Assembly (NCBI RefSeq): GCF_014199415.1
Contig: NZ_JACIJN010000007.1
Location: 124,001 to 188,000, forward strand
Length of the DNA: 64,000 nt
From: Sphingomonas endophytica
GTDB lineage: Bacteria > Pseudomonadota > Alphaproteobacteria > Sphingomonadales > Sphingomonadaceae
Direction of reading: 5' to 3'
Part shown: piece by piece, positions 55,111 to 63,194 of the stretch
How the letters are laid out: each line of letters opens with the position of its first letter
Numbering within the stretch: position 1 is the first letter of the stretch
Translations under genes and position numbers: made by a program
The notes under the pieces: model-generated
Told to the model about the DNA's origin: nothing
Database searches by the model: none
The model's input: the letters and a program-made list of their open reading frames with translations, nothing else

Positions 55111-55461
55111 ATGATTCGCCATGCCGTGATCGCCGCCATCCTGCCGTTGTCGCTCGCCGCGTGCGGCTCGCGCCCGGACGGGGAGACCGCCGCGGCGGCC
55201 ACCAACAACAGCAGCGGTAATTATCTCGCGCAGATCAGCCAGTTGAACGAGAAGGAGCGCAACGGCGTGCTGTTCCGCGCGATCAGCGATGCCGGGCGCG
55301 CCTGTCAGGGCGTGACGCGCTCGACCGCCGGCCCGGAACTGCAGGGCAACCCGAGCTGGGTCGCGACCTGCGACGACGGCACGCCATGGGTGGTCTCGAT
55401 CAATGACAAGGGCATCGCGACCGTGACGGCGGTGCAGGGCACGACGCCCAGGGCGGGCTGA
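55111..55461 (+). CDS. hypothetical lipoprotein
   Basis: A 116-aa protein with lipobox LAAC near residue 18 and a short soluble domain (KERNGVLFRAISDAGRACQGV; WVATCDDGTPWVVSINDKG). Two cysteines in the mature part (ACQ, ATCDDG) could form a disulfide. It resembles short conserved sphingomonad proteins without a known role. It is followed at 58 bp by glutaminyl cyclotransferase, same strand. Confidence 0.6.
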   Translation: MIRHAVIAAILPLSLAACGSRPDGETAAAATNNSSGNYLAQISQLNEKERNGVLFRAISDAGRACQGVTRSTAGPELQGNPSWVATCDDGTPWVVSINDKGIATVTAVQGTTPRAG

Positions 55462-55519
55462 GGCCGGCGCGCGGCGCAACGTGATTGCCCCGCGCCGCGC
55501 GGCATCGTACCGCTGGCGC

Positions 55520-56305
55520 ATGTCGCGCTGGCTGCTCCTCCCGCTTCTCGCCCTTGCCGGTCCGGCCGGGGCGGCCCCGCCACAGGCTGCGTCCGCCGTC
55601 ATGGCGCGCCAGCCGGCGCTGGTCGTGCCGGTAATCGTGCGCCGGACACCGCACGATCCCGCCGCCTTCACCGAAGGTCTGGTATGGCACGGCGGCGCGC
55701 TGATCGAGAGCGTCGGGCTGGAAGGGCGTTCGGACGTGCGACGCGTCGATCCGGTCAGCGGCAAGGTCACGCTGCGGCGGACGATCCCCGCCGCGCAGTT
55801 CGGCGAGGGGCTGGCATTGTGGAAGGGCGAGGCGATCAGCCTGACCTGGCACGATGGCATCGCGCATCGCTGGACCGCTGCGACGCTCAAGCCGCTGGGG
55901 ACGATGCGCTATTCGGGCGAGGGCTGGGGGCTGACGTCCGATGCGACGTCGCTGATCCGTTCCGACGGCAGCGCGACGCTGACCTTCCACGATCCGGCGA
56001 CGATGAAGGTGCGGCGCACCGTTACCGTCACGTTCGCGGGTCGCGCGCTCGACCAGATCAACGAGCTGGAGATGGTCGACGGGCAGATCCTCGCCAACGT
56101 CTGGCACCAGCCGGTCATCGTCGCGATCGATCCGCGCAGCGGCGTGGTGACGCGGGTGATCGACCTGCGTGCGATCGTCGCCGAGGTCGGCGCGCGCGAT
56201 CCCGAGGCGGTCGCGAACGGCATCGCCTGGGACGGCAAGGCGCGGCGGCTGTTTGTCACCGGCAAGCGCTGGCCGACCATGTTCGAGATCCGGCTGCCGA
56301 AGTAA
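55520..56305 (+). CDS. glutaminyl-peptide cyclotransferase
   Basis: A 261-aa exported beta-propeller enzyme of the plant/bacterial glutamine cyclotransferase type, which turns N-terminal Gln into pyroglutamate. Signal peptide residues 1-18 (LLLPLLALAGPAGA). Family segments: DPAAFTEGLVWHGGALIESVG near residue 46 and LDQINELEMVDGQILANVW near 177, followed by GIAWDGKARRLFVTGKRWP near the end. ATG 55520 is used; the frame can extend to 55481. Natural targets in bacteria are unknown. Confidence 0.88.
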   Translation: MSRWLLLPLLALAGPAGAAPPQAASAVMARQPALVVPVIVRRTPHDPAAFTEGLVWHGGALIESVGLEGRSDVRRVDPVSGKVTLRRTIPAAQFGEGLALWKGEAISLTWHDGIAHRWTAATLKPLGTMRYSGEGWGLTSDATSLIRSDGSATLTFHDPATMKVRRTVTVTFAGRALDQINELEMVDGQILANVWHQPVIVAIDPRSGVVTRVIDLRAIVAEVGARDPEAVANGIAWDGKARRLFVTGKRWPTMFEIRLPK

Positions 56306-56316
56306 CCTGCCTTTGT

Positions 56317-56343
56317 CGTCCCGGATCAAGTCTGGAGCGACGG
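56317..56343. repeat. short R3-type inverted repeat
   Basis: CGTCCCGGATCAAGTCTGGA...CGACGG just after the glutaminyl cyclotransferase stop; a degenerate R3 end. Confidence 0.5.
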
Positions 56344-56380
56344 GAATGGCTTCAGACTGCGGTAGCATCTACTTGCTAAG

Positions 56381-56451
56381 TGCGAGCGTAGCGAAGCAGT
56401 CCAGGGCATCATGATCCGGCACTGGATTGCTTCGCTACGCTCGCAATGACG
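56381..56451. repeat. palindromic repeat R2, copy b
   Basis: A 71-bp R2 element; its left end lacks the GTCATT start of the other copies, the right end is complete (GCTACGCTCGCAATGACG). In the 528-bp gap downstream of glutaminyl cyclotransferase. Confidence 0.8.
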
Positions 56452-56487
56452 AGCCAAAGATCCCAATCGTCGTTGTTGCGCGCTCGA

Positions 56488-56622
56488 TCAGCGTATCAGC
56501 AGCTCGCCGACATAGACGACCGCATCCGCGGCAAGCTGTGCGCCAAGTACCGCAGCGGTGAACATCGCTGCGAGCCCGGCAGCGACCATACCATGATGGC
56601 CGGCGTTCCTGATCCTCAACAT
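56488..56622 (-). CDS. very small membrane protein (44 aa)
   Basis: A 44-aa frame with a strong upstream AAGGAGAGG at proper distance from ATG 56622. It reads as a single hydrophobic helix (GMVAAGLAAMFTAAVLGAQLA, residues 11-31) flanked by basic and acidic ends (MLRIRNAGHH..., YVGELLIR). It is the only plausible coding content in the gap between glutaminyl cyclotransferase and amtB. No family recognised. Confidence 0.5.
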   Translation of the reverse strand: MLRIRNAGHHGMVAAGLAAMFTAAVLGAQLAADAVVYVGELLIR

Positions 56623-56732
56623 GACCCATCCTCTCCTTCTCGGAGCCGGGGTCTCGCTGGAACGAGATCACCCGGCGCCGTTTACTTATATAGCGCATCG
56701 GAAGGCCCGCGTCATCTTGCAGCGCAGCACGC

Positions 56733-56767
56733 AAAAAAGGGCCCGGTCGCGTTGCCGCGCCGGGCCT
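56733..56767 (-). terminator. rho-independent terminator downstream of amtB
   Basis: On the minus strand, a stem GGCCCGGCGCG/CGCGACCGGGCC with a GCAA loop is followed by TTTTTT, about 65 bp after the amtB stop. Confidence 0.85.
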
Positions 56768-56832
56768 TGAGGTGTCGTCCGCAGGAGGAACATCGGTGGC
56801 AGGGCGGCGACCGTCGCCGCCCCGCGAACTCG

Positions 56833-58257
56833 TCAGTAATTATAGGCGCGTTCGCCATGCTCGTTGATGTCGAGACCTTCGACCTCGACCTCGAGCGAGG
56901 GACGCAGCCCCATCGTCGCCTTGATGCCGTAGAAGAGCACCGCAGAGACGCCGCCCGACAGCACCAGCGTCAGCACGACCGCCTTGATCTGCGTGAAGAC
57001 CTGCGCGGCCATGTCGTACTTGCCGGCGACCGACGGGAAGCTGGTGTAGTCGATGAAGCCCTGACCGCCGAGCGACGGGTCGGCGACGATCCCGGTCGCA
57101 ATCGCGCCGATGATCCCGCCGACGCAGTGCACGCCGAACACGTCGAGCGTGTCGTCATAGCCGAGCTTGTTCTTCACCGAGGTGACGAAGAAGAAACACA
57201 CCGCGCTGGCGACGAAGCCGAGGATGATCGAGGTCATCGGTGCGGCGAAGCCGGCGGCCGGGGTGATCGCGACGAGGCCGGCGACCGCCCCCGACACGCC
57301 GCCCAGCAGCGACGGCTTCTTGTGGACGATCTGCTCGATCACCGCCCAGGCGACCGCCGCGGCGGCGGTGGCGACGAAGGTGTTGACGAACGCGAGCGCC
57401 GCGCCGCCATTGGCCTCGAGGTTGGAGCCGGCGTTGAACCCGAACCAGCCGACCCACAGCAAGGAAGCGCCGATCATCGTCATGGTCAGCGAGTGCGGCG
57501 GCATCGGCTCCGACTTGTAGCCGTGGCGCTTGCCGATGATGAGGCAGCCGACGAGGCCCGCAATGCCCGCGTTGATGTGCACCACCGTGCCGCCCGCGAA
57601 ATCGAGCGCGCCCCAGCCGTACAGCAGCCCGGCGTCGGTCGGCGCGTCGGCGAGGAAGTCCGGGCCCGCCCAGTACCAGACCATGTGCGCCATCGGGAAA
57701 TAGACGATCGTCAGCCACAGCACGACGAAGATCAGCAGCGGGGTGAACTTCACCCGCTCGGCGAACGCACCGACGATCAGCGCGGGCGTGATGCACGCGA
57801 AGGTCATCTGGAAGGCGATGAACGCATATTCGGGCACGTAGACGTTGTTCGAGAAGGTCGCCGCGACCGAGGTCGGCCCGACGCCCGCGAGGAACGCCTT
57901 CGACAGCCCGCCGACGAACGCGTTACCGCTGGTGAAGGCGAGGCTGTAGCCCCAGCACACCCAGACGAGGCTGGCGACCGAGACGATCATGAACACCTGC
58001 ATCAGCACGCTGAGCATGTTCTTGGTGCGCACCAGCCCGCCGTAGAACAGCGCGAGGCCGGGGATCGACATCATCAGCACCAGCGCCGCGGAGATTAGCA
58101 TCCACGACGTATCGCCCTTGTTGATCATCGCGACGGCGGCTTCGGCACCCGGTGCGCGCACCGGGCCGGCGGCGCCCTGCGCCCATGCCGGCGCGGCCGT
58201 GAGCAACGTGGCGGCCAGCGCCCCCGCGCCGCCCGCAATCTTTCTGGAAAGCGTCAT
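56833..58257 (-). CDS. amtB: ammonium transporter AmtB
   Basis: A 474-aa ammonium channel with a cleavable signal (AATLLTAAPAWAQ) and about eleven membrane helices. Pore residues visible: the first pore His in GGTVVHINAGIAGL near 205 and the second in FGVHCVGGIIGAIATG near 375. It imports ammonium when nitrogen is scarce and is blocked by GlnK. It starts 11 bp after glnK with GGGGGA as ribosome site, so it is the second gene of the operon driven by the sigma-54 promoter upstream of glnK. Confidence 0.95.
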   Translation of the reverse strand: MTLSRKIAGGAGALAATLLTAAPAWAQGAAGPVRAPGAEAAVAMINKGDTSWMLISAALVLMMSIPGLALFYGGLVRTKNMLSVLMQVFMIVSVASLVWVCWGYSLAFTSGNAFVGGLSKAFLAGVGPTSVAATFSNNVYVPEYAFIAFQMTFACITPALIVGAFAERVKFTPLLIFVVLWLTIVYFPMAHMVWYWAGPDFLADAPTDAGLLYGWGALDFAGGTVVHINAGIAGLVGCLIIGKRHGYKSEPMPPHSLTMTMIGASLLWVGWFGFNAGSNLEANGGAALAFVNTFVATAAAAVAWAVIEQIVHKKPSLLGGVSGAVAGLVAITPAAGFAAPMTSIILGFVASAVCFFFVTSVKNKLGYDDTLDVFGVHCVGGIIGAIATGIVADPSLGGQGFIDYTSFPSVAGKYDMAAQVFTQIKAVVLTLVLSGGVSAVLFYGIKATMGLRPSLEVEVEGLDINEHGERAYNY

Positions 58258-58268
58258 CAGTCCCCCCA

Positions 58269-58607
58269 TCACAAGGCCGTGTCGTCGGTTTCGCCAGTGC
58301 GGATCCGCACCGCCTGTCCGACATCGAGCACGAAGATCTTGCCGTCGCCGATCGCGCCGGTGTTGGCGGCGGCCTGGATCGCCTCGACCACGCGGTCGGC
58401 GATGTCGCTGGCGCACACGACCTCGATCTTGATCTTGGGCACCATGTTGGTGCTGTATTCGGCGCCGCGGTAGATTTCGGTCTGGCCCTTCTGGCGACCG
58501 AACCCCTTCACCTCCGACACGGTCATCCCGGCCACGCCGACGGTGGTGAGCGCTTCGCGCACCTCGTCGAGCTTGAACGGTTTGATGATGGCTATGACCA
58601 GCTTCAT
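58269..58607 (-). CDS. glnK: nitrogen regulatory protein P-II (GlnK)
   Basis: A 112-aa PII protein. The T-loop contains Tyr51 in GAEYSTNM, the uridylylation site, and the segments KLVIAIIKPFKLDEVREAL and GDGKIFVLDV are the PII signatures. It senses 2-oxoglutarate and ATP/ADP and blocks AmtB. ATG 58607 (MKLVIAI) with AAAGGGGG upstream is the start; an upstream frame to 58646 is not used. First gene of a glnK-amtB operon. Confidence 0.96.
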   Translation of the reverse strand: MKLVIAIIKPFKLDEVREALTTVGVAGMTVSEVKGFGRQKGQTEIYRGAEYSTNMVPKIKIEVVCASDIADRVVEAIQAAANTGAIGDGKIFVLDVGQAVRIRTGETDDTAL

Positions 58608-58642
58608 CGCGCCCCCTTTGCGTTTGTCCGCAAAGGAGCATC

Positions 58643-58657
58643 GCAAGGGTCGTGCCA
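58643..58657 (-). promoter_or_regulatory. sigma-54 (-24/-12) promoter of glnK-amtB
   Basis: TGGCACGACCCTTGC on the minus strand fits the consensus TGGCACG-N4-TTGC(A/T), with GG and GC exactly 10 bp apart. It predicts a start near 58631, about 24 nt before the glnK ATG. A perfect palindrome TAACGATCGTTA at 58694-58705 lies about 37 bp upstream. RpoN is encoded in the same window. Confidence 0.85.
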
Positions 58658-58738
58658 GTTGCTCGCAGAGCGGGCAGTCGGGAGAGGAGGTGCTAACGAT
58701 CGTTAATAATTGTGCAGCGCGTCACCGCTGCCCAAAAA

Positions 58739-58939
58739 TCAGGCAGCGCCGGCGATCGCCTGCGCGGCGGCGAGATCGTCCTCGTCGACCATGACGCGCA
58801 CCGAGATCAGCAGCCAGCTGCCGTCGGCGATGCTCGCGCCGCCATCGAAAGCCAGCGCGGGGATGCCGTCGCTCTCCAGCCGCGCGACGAGGATGTTGGC
58901 GAGGTTGCGGTCGTAGCGGCCGAGTTCGACAAGCGCCAT
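58739..58939 (-). CDS. DUF2007 family putative signal-transducing protein
   Basis: A 66-aa protein of the DUF2007 family: MALVELGRYDRNLANILVAR followed by SDGIPALAFDGGASIADGSW and a C-terminal VDEDDLAAAQAI. DUF2007 domains are ferredoxin-like folds thought to act in signalling. Its start overlaps the preceding PNPOx-like gene stop by one base (TGATG), so they are co-translated. It lies just upstream of the glnK promoter, but the spacing shows separate transcription. Confidence 0.72.
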   Translation of the reverse strand: MALVELGRYDRNLANILVARLESDGIPALAFDGGASIADGSWLLISVRVMVDEDDLAAAQAIAGAA

Positions 58940-59490
58940 CAGGCGGGCACGCGCGTCGGGCTGCGCACCGGCAGCCCGTCGATGCTGTGGGTGCGGACGG
59001 CATATTTGCCGAAGCGCGTCGCATCGTCGGTGCTCGCGTGATATTTGTTGAGCGTGTCGCGCTCGCGCTCGAACGCCATGTACGGCACGCCCCAGCCGCA
59101 CGAGGTCTGCGCCTCGTCGACCGCGATCACGAAGATCTGCCGCGTGCCGGGCAGCAGCGTGAAATGCGCGGCCAGTTCGTCCCACGCGTCATCCTGCGGC
59201 AGCACCGGCCGGCCGCGGCCGTAAATGCGGAAGATCAGCGCGGGATTGTCGAAGGCGCAGAACATGATCGTGATCCGCCCGTCGGCGAGCAGATGCGCGT
59301 TCGTCTCGTTCCCCGATCCCGCGACATCGAGATAGGCGACCGTGGTGTCGTCGAGGATGCGGAAGCTGTCCATGCCCTTGGGGCTGAGGTTGACGCGCGC
59401 GTCCGCCGCCGCGGTGGCGACGAAGAACACCGGCTGTTTCGCGACGAACGCGCGATGCTCGGGGGTGAGGGCGGGGAAGAACTTGGCCAT
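58939..59490 (-). CDS. pyridoxamine 5'-phosphate oxidase family protein
   Basis: A 183-aa split-barrel flavoprotein-like protein (PNPOx family). Typical segments: ALTPEHRAFVAKQPVFFVATA near the N-terminus, RVNLSPKGMDSFRILDD near 32, TVAYLDVAGSGNETNAHLL near 50, and ITIMFCAFDNPALIFRIYGRG near 72. Members bind FMN, F420 or heme; the exact cofactor is not readable. It is coupled to the DUF2007 gene and divergent from ccdA. Confidence 0.82.
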   Translation of the reverse strand: MAKFFPALTPEHRAFVAKQPVFFVATAAADARVNLSPKGMDSFRILDDTTVAYLDVAGSGNETNAHLLADGRITIMFCAFDNPALIFRIYGRGRPVLPQDDAWDELAAHFTLLPGTRQIFVIAVDEAQTSCGWGVPYMAFERERDTLNKYHASTDDATRFGKYAVRTHSIDGLPVRSPTRVPA

Positions 59491-59508
59491 TGGTCACTCC
59501 GCGTTGAC

Positions 59509-59539
59509 GCGCATGGATGATGCGCATAGCTTCATGCGC
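59509..59539. promoter_or_regulatory. possible CcdAB autoregulation operator
   Basis: GCGCAT, then ATGCGC 5 bp later (perfect inverted pair, 59509-59525), and a third ATGCGC at 59534-59539 directly before the ccdA ATG. TTGACG at 59504-59509 could be the -35 box. Such repeats over the start are typical of toxin-antitoxin self-repression. Confidence 0.45.
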
Positions 59540-59540
59540 C

Positions 59541-59786
59541 ATGAAGCACGATCCGATCACGTCCGGCAAGCGCAAGCCGGTCAACCTGTCGCTCGACACG
59601 GGCGTAGTGGCTGCAGCCCGAGAGGCGGGAATCAACCTGTCGCAGGTAAGCGAAGCAGCGTTGCGAAAGGCTGCAAAGGAAGAGCGGGATCGTCGCTGGC
59701 GGGAAGAGAATCGCGAATGGGCCGAATCCGTCAATCGCTGGGTTGAGGAAAACGGCTTGCCGCTGGAACGCTACCGGCTGTTCTGA
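59541..59786 (+). CDS. ccdA: CcdA-family antitoxin
   Basis: An 81-aa CcdA. The N-terminal ribbon-helix-helix reads GKRKPVNLSLDTGVVAAAREAGINLS (residues 9-34) and binds DNA; the C-terminal charged helix (REENREWAESVNRWVEENGLP) matches the CcdB-binding tail. ATG 59541 is used rather than 59517 because the ribbon-helix-helix would otherwise be too far inside. It overlaps ccdB by one base. Confidence 0.88.
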   Translation: MKHDPITSGKRKPVNLSLDTGVVAAAREAGINLSQVSEAALRKAAKEERDRRWREENREWAESVNRWVEENGLPLERYRLF

Positions 59787-60082
59787 TGGCACAATTTGAT
59801 GTGTATCGGTCGAGCGACGGCGGCCTGCTGCTCGATTGTCAGTCGGAGGTGCTCGCCTATCTGGCGACGCGGATGGCGGTACCTCTGCTTCCCGTAGCGG
59901 ATGCCCCGCAATTGCGGTTACGCTTGAACCCTGTGTTTGAGATCGAAGGCGAACGCTATGCGATGATCACGCAATTCGCCGCCGCTGTGCGGGTCAGCGA
60001 ACTACGAAAGCTCGTGATCACCTTGCGGGATTATCGCCTCGACATCATCGACGCTTTCGACATGGCGCTGACCGGCGTCTGA
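59786..60082 (+). CDS. ccdB: CcdB-family gyrase-inhibitor toxin
   Basis: A 98-aa CcdB. Strands QFDVYRSSDGGLLLDCQSEVL at the start and LNPVFEIEGERYAMITQFAAAV near residue 50 match the family. F-plasmid CcdB ends in Trp-Gly-Ile, needed for gyrase poisoning; this one ends ALTGV, with Gly and a hydrophobic end kept but no Trp, so activity is uncertain. It overlaps the antitoxin and is the only mobile-type module seen. Confidence 0.88.
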   Translation: MAQFDVYRSSDGGLLLDCQSEVLAYLATRMAVPLLPVADAPQLRLRLNPVFEIEGERYAMITQFAAAVRVSELRKLVITLRDYRLDIIDAFDMALTGV

Positions 60083-60084
60083 CG

Positions 60085-61500
60085 TCAGGCCGTCCCGCCC
60101 ACCGTCAGCCCGTCGATCAGCAGCGACGGCTGCCCGACGCCCGCGGGGACGCTCTGCCCGCCCTTGCCGCACACGCCGATCCCCTCGTCGAGCGCGAAGT
60201 CGTGGCCGACGCCCAGCACCTTGGTCAGCACGCTCGGCCCGTCGCCGATCAGCGTCGCGCCCTTGATCGGCGCGCCCAGCTTGCCGTCCTCGATCCGGTA
60301 CGCCTCGGTGCACGAGAAGGTGAACTTGCCCGAGACGATATCGACCTGCCCGCCGCCGAACGACTTGGCGAAGATGCCCTTCTTCACGCGGCTCAGCAGC
60401 TCGGCGGGATCGTCGCGGCCGGCCTTCATGAAGGTGTTGGTCATGCGCGGCATCGGCGCGTGCGCGAAACTCTCGCGCCGCCCGTTGCCGGTCGGCGCGA
60501 CCCCCATCAGCCGTGCGTTGAGCCGGTCCTGCATATAGCCTTTGAGGATGCCGTCCTCGATCAGGATCGTCTCCGAGGTCGGCGTGCCCTCGTCGTCGAT
60601 CGTCAGCGAGCCGCGCCGGTCGGCGATGCTGCCGTCGTCGACGATCGTCACGCCGGGAGCGGCGACACGCTCGCCGATCCGCCCCGAGAAGGCCGAGGTG
60701 CCCTTGCGGTTGAAATCGCCCTCCAGCCCGTGCCCGATCGCCTCATGGAGCAGCACGCCGGGCCAGCCATTCCCGAGCAACACCGTCATCTCGCCCGCGG
60801 GCGCGTCGACCGCCTCGAGATTGACCAGCGCCTGTGCCAGCGCCTCGTCGATCGCACGGTTCCACATCTCGGGCGTCATCACCCGGTCGTAGAGGTAGCG
60901 CCCGCCGACCCCGAACGACCCGGTCTCGCGCCGCCCGTTCGCCTCGGCGACGATCGAGACGTTGAGCCGAACCAGCGGGCGGACGTCGGTGGCGACGAAA
61001 CCGTCGGCGCGAACGATCTCGACCACGCTCCACGTCCCCGACAGCCCGACCGACACCTGCGCGACGCGCGGATCGCGCGCGCGCGCGGCGGCGTCGATCG
61101 TCTGGCACAGGTTCACCTTGTCGGCGAACGGCACGAGATCGAGCGGATCGGCGTCGGTATAGAGCCGGTGGTTGGTGCGCGCCGGCGCGGCGGCCTTCGT
61201 CGCGCTCGACGGATCGATCAGCGCCATCGTCTCGCCGGCGCGGCGGATCGCGGCCTCGCTCAGCTCGTTGGCGTGCGCGAAGGCGGTCATCTCGCCCGAC
61301 ACCGCGCGCAGTCCGAAGCCGGCGGTGGTGTCGTAGCTGGCGGTCTTCAGCCGCCCGTCGTCGAACCCGAACGCCTCGGCCTTGCGATATTGCAGGAACA
61401 GCTCGCCGTCATCGGCGCGCCCCAGCACATCGGCGGTGACGCGCTGCGCGGTCGCGGGGTCGAGCGTGTCGCGGTACAGGAAGGAGCGGGGATCGGTCAT
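60085..61500 (-). CDS. tldD: metalloprotease TldD
   Basis: A 471-aa TldD. The metal-binding motif HEAIGHGLEGDFN is near residue 250, flanked by GKFTFSCTEAYRIEDG near 404 and LDEGIGVCGKGGQSVPAGVG near 445. With its partner TldE/PmbA it degrades unfolded peptides and matures microcin-type and other peptides. No PmbA gene is in the window, so the pair is split. Length and layout are standard. It converges on ccdB with 2 bp between stops. Confidence 0.93.
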   Translation of the reverse strand: MTDPRSFLYRDTLDPATAQRVTADVLGRADDGELFLQYRKAEAFGFDDGRLKTASYDTTAGFGLRAVSGEMTAFAHANELSEAAIRRAGETMALIDPSSATKAAAPARTNHRLYTDADPLDLVPFADKVNLCQTIDAAARARDPRVAQVSVGLSGTWSVVEIVRADGFVATDVRPLVRLNVSIVAEANGRRETGSFGVGGRYLYDRVMTPEMWNRAIDEALAQALVNLEAVDAPAGEMTVLLGNGWPGVLLHEAIGHGLEGDFNRKGTSAFSGRIGERVAAPGVTIVDDGSIADRRGSLTIDDEGTPTSETILIEDGILKGYMQDRLNARLMGVAPTGNGRRESFAHAPMPRMTNTFMKAGRDDPAELLSRVKKGIFAKSFGGGQVDIVSGKFTFSCTEAYRIEDGKLGAPIKGATLIGDGPSVLTKVLGVGHDFALDEGIGVCGKGGQSVPAGVGQPSLLIDGLTVGGTA

Positions 61501-61603
61501 CGCGCCAAGATAGGCGTGCGCGGGTGGGGATGCCAGCGGTTGGGTTCACGCGGAGGCGCGGAGCATGCGGAGAGGGGTGCGCAAGCTCCGCGTCATCGTT
61601 CCC

Positions 61604-61688
61604 CGTCGCCCCCGACTTGATCCGGGACCCCGCTTCTTCTTACCGGCAGGAAGAAGAAGCGGGACGCCGGGTCAAGCCCGGGATGACG
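61604..61688. repeat. palindromic repeat R3 (full-length)
   Basis: An 85-bp R3 element: CGTCGCCCCCGACTTGATCC, then CCGCTTCTTCTT...AAGAAGAAGCGGG, and the inverse end GGGTCAAGCCCGGGATGACG. It lies upstream of tldD, between it and the zinc-finger gene, and shows the full R3 layout. Confidence 0.82.
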
Positions 61689-61781
61689 AACCTTTTCGTT
61701 GGGCGCCGAAGGATGACGCAGGGCGCAACCACACCGCGCATCCGCGTGCCATCACTCTGCTCTCCAAAACGGAGAGCGACG

Positions 61782-62018
61782 TTATTGCGGGCTGGCACCC
61801 TCGGAAATGTCGGGGAGCGTGCTGTGATCGACACCGTCCGCCGGCCCGCCGATCAGCACGAAGCGCCGGTCGCAATAGCCGCAGTCGACATAGCCATGCT
61901 CGTCGATCTGCAACCACACGCGCGGGTGGCCGAGCGCCGCGCCGCCCGGAATGTCGGTCGCGCCGTCGCAGGCGACGCGGGCGGAGGAGGTGCGGACGAG
62001 TTCGGACGGCGGGCGCAT
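61782..62018 (-). CDS. small zinc-finger (CHCC) protein
   Basis: A 78-aa protein with ligands CDG...GHP...CGYC in the arrangement Cys-His-Cys-Cys, resembling the zf-CHCC fold of NDUFS6-type complex I accessory proteins. ATG 62018 (MRPPSELV) is used; the longer frame overlaps the divergent ABC gene. This type occurs widely in alphaproteobacteria. Whether it joins complex I here is inference, since no nuo genes are close. Confidence 0.75.
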   Translation of the reverse strand: MRPPSELVRTSSARVACDGATDIPGGAALGHPRVWLQIDEHGYVDCGYCDRRFVLIGGPADGVDHSTLPDISEGASPQ

Positions 62019-62100
62019 GGGCAGGCGATTAGCAAGGCGGCGACGACGAAACAATCCTCCGTTATTGGCTTCCGCCGCCCACGCGCCTATCGCGCCGGAT

Positions 62101-63042
62101 ATGACCGAAGCAGCGATCTCGATCCGCGACCTGTGCAAGACCTACGCCGGGGTGAAGGGCGGCGCGCCGAAGCGCGCGCTGGACGGCGTGACCTTCGACG
62201 TCCCGCGCGGCAGCATCTTCGGGCTGCTGGGGCCGAACGGCGCGGGCAAGTCGACGCTGATCAACATCCTTGCCGGGCTGGTCAACAAGACCAGCGGCGC
62301 GGCGACGATCTGGGGCTTCGACATCGACGAGCACCCGCGCAACGCCAAGGCGTCGATCGGGATCGTCAATCAGGAGATCCTGTTCGACCCGTTCTTCACG
62401 CCGGTCGAGACGCTGGAGATCCAGGCCGGGCTGTACGGCGTGCCGAAGAAGGAGCGCCGCAGCATGGAGCTGCTCCGCGCGGTGCATCTGGAGGACAAGG
62501 CGAACGCTTACGCCCGCACGCTGTCGGGCGGCATGAAGCGTCGGCTGATGGTCGCCAAGGCGATGGTGCATGCGCCCCCGGTGCTGGTGCTCGACGAGCC
62601 GACCGCCGGGGTCGACATCGAGCTGCGTCAGCAATTGTGGACCTATGTCCGCAGCCTCAACGACGCCGGGGTGACGGTGGTGCTGACCACCCATTACCTC
62701 GAAGAGGCCGAGGAACTGTGCGACCGGATCGCGATCATCAACCACGGCCGCGTCATCGCCAACTCGCCGACCGCCGAGCTGCTCGGGAAGGCGCAGGAGA
62801 AGATCGTCGCGGTGACCGTCGACCGCGACGTCGCGGCGCTGCCCGACAACGACTGTTTCGGGAAGGTTGCGCTTAAGGGCACGCGGACTCTGGAGATCAC
62901 CTACGCCAAGGACCGCGTCAATGCGGGCGAGGTGCTGGGCGCGATCCAGCGCGACGGCTACGGGATCGTCGACGTCAGCACCAAGGAAGCCGATCTGGAG
63001 GACGTGTTCCTCAACCTGACCCGCGCGGCGAACGCGGGCTGA
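62101..63042 (+). CDS. ABC transporter ATP-binding protein
   Basis: A 313-aa ABC ATPase: Walker A GPNGAGKSTL near residue 44, signature LSGGMKRRLMVAKAM near 142, Walker B VLVLDEPTAGVD near 161, and switch His in LTTHYLEEAEE near 197. The C-terminal ~90 residues resemble DUF4162, found in drug- or polysaccharide-type exporters (YadG-like). A permease is expected next to it but none follows; the next gene is a DUF1080 protein after a repeat. Substrate unknown. Confidence 0.88.
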   Translation: MTEAAISIRDLCKTYAGVKGGAPKRALDGVTFDVPRGSIFGLLGPNGAGKSTLINILAGLVNKTSGAATIWGFDIDEHPRNAKASIGIVNQEILFDPFFTPVETLEIQAGLYGVPKKERRSMELLRAVHLEDKANAYARTLSGGMKRRLMVAKAMVHAPPVLVLDEPTAGVDIELRQQLWTYVRSLNDAGVTVVLTTHYLEEAEELCDRIAIINHGRVIANSPTAELLGKAQEKIVAVTVDRDVAALPDNDCFGKVALKGTRTLEITYAKDRVNAGEVLGAIQRDGYGIVDVSTKEADLEDVFLNLTRAANAG

Positions 63043-63046
63043 TCCC

Positions 63047-63095
63047 CGTCGCCCCGGACTTGATCCGGGGGACCTCGCTTCTTCTTTCTTCTTCG
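63047..63095. repeat. partial R3 repeat
   Basis: CGTCGCCCCGGACTTGATCC then GACCTCGCTTCTTCTTTCTTC: the left half of an R3 element lacking the right end, just after the ABC ATPase stop. Confidence 0.6.
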
Positions 63096-63117
63096 CAGCC
63101 GAACGACACTCTAGCCA

Positions 63118-63194
63118 CGTCATTGCGAGCGAAGCGAAGCAATCCAGGGCGTCCTGGTCCGGCTCTGGATTGCTTCGCTACGCTCGCAATGACG
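63118..63194. repeat. palindromic repeat R2, copy c
   Basis: A 77-bp R2 element with complete ends (CGTCATTGCGAGCGAAGCGA and GCTACGCTCGCAATGACG). The best-preserved R2 copy in the window. Confidence 0.85.
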
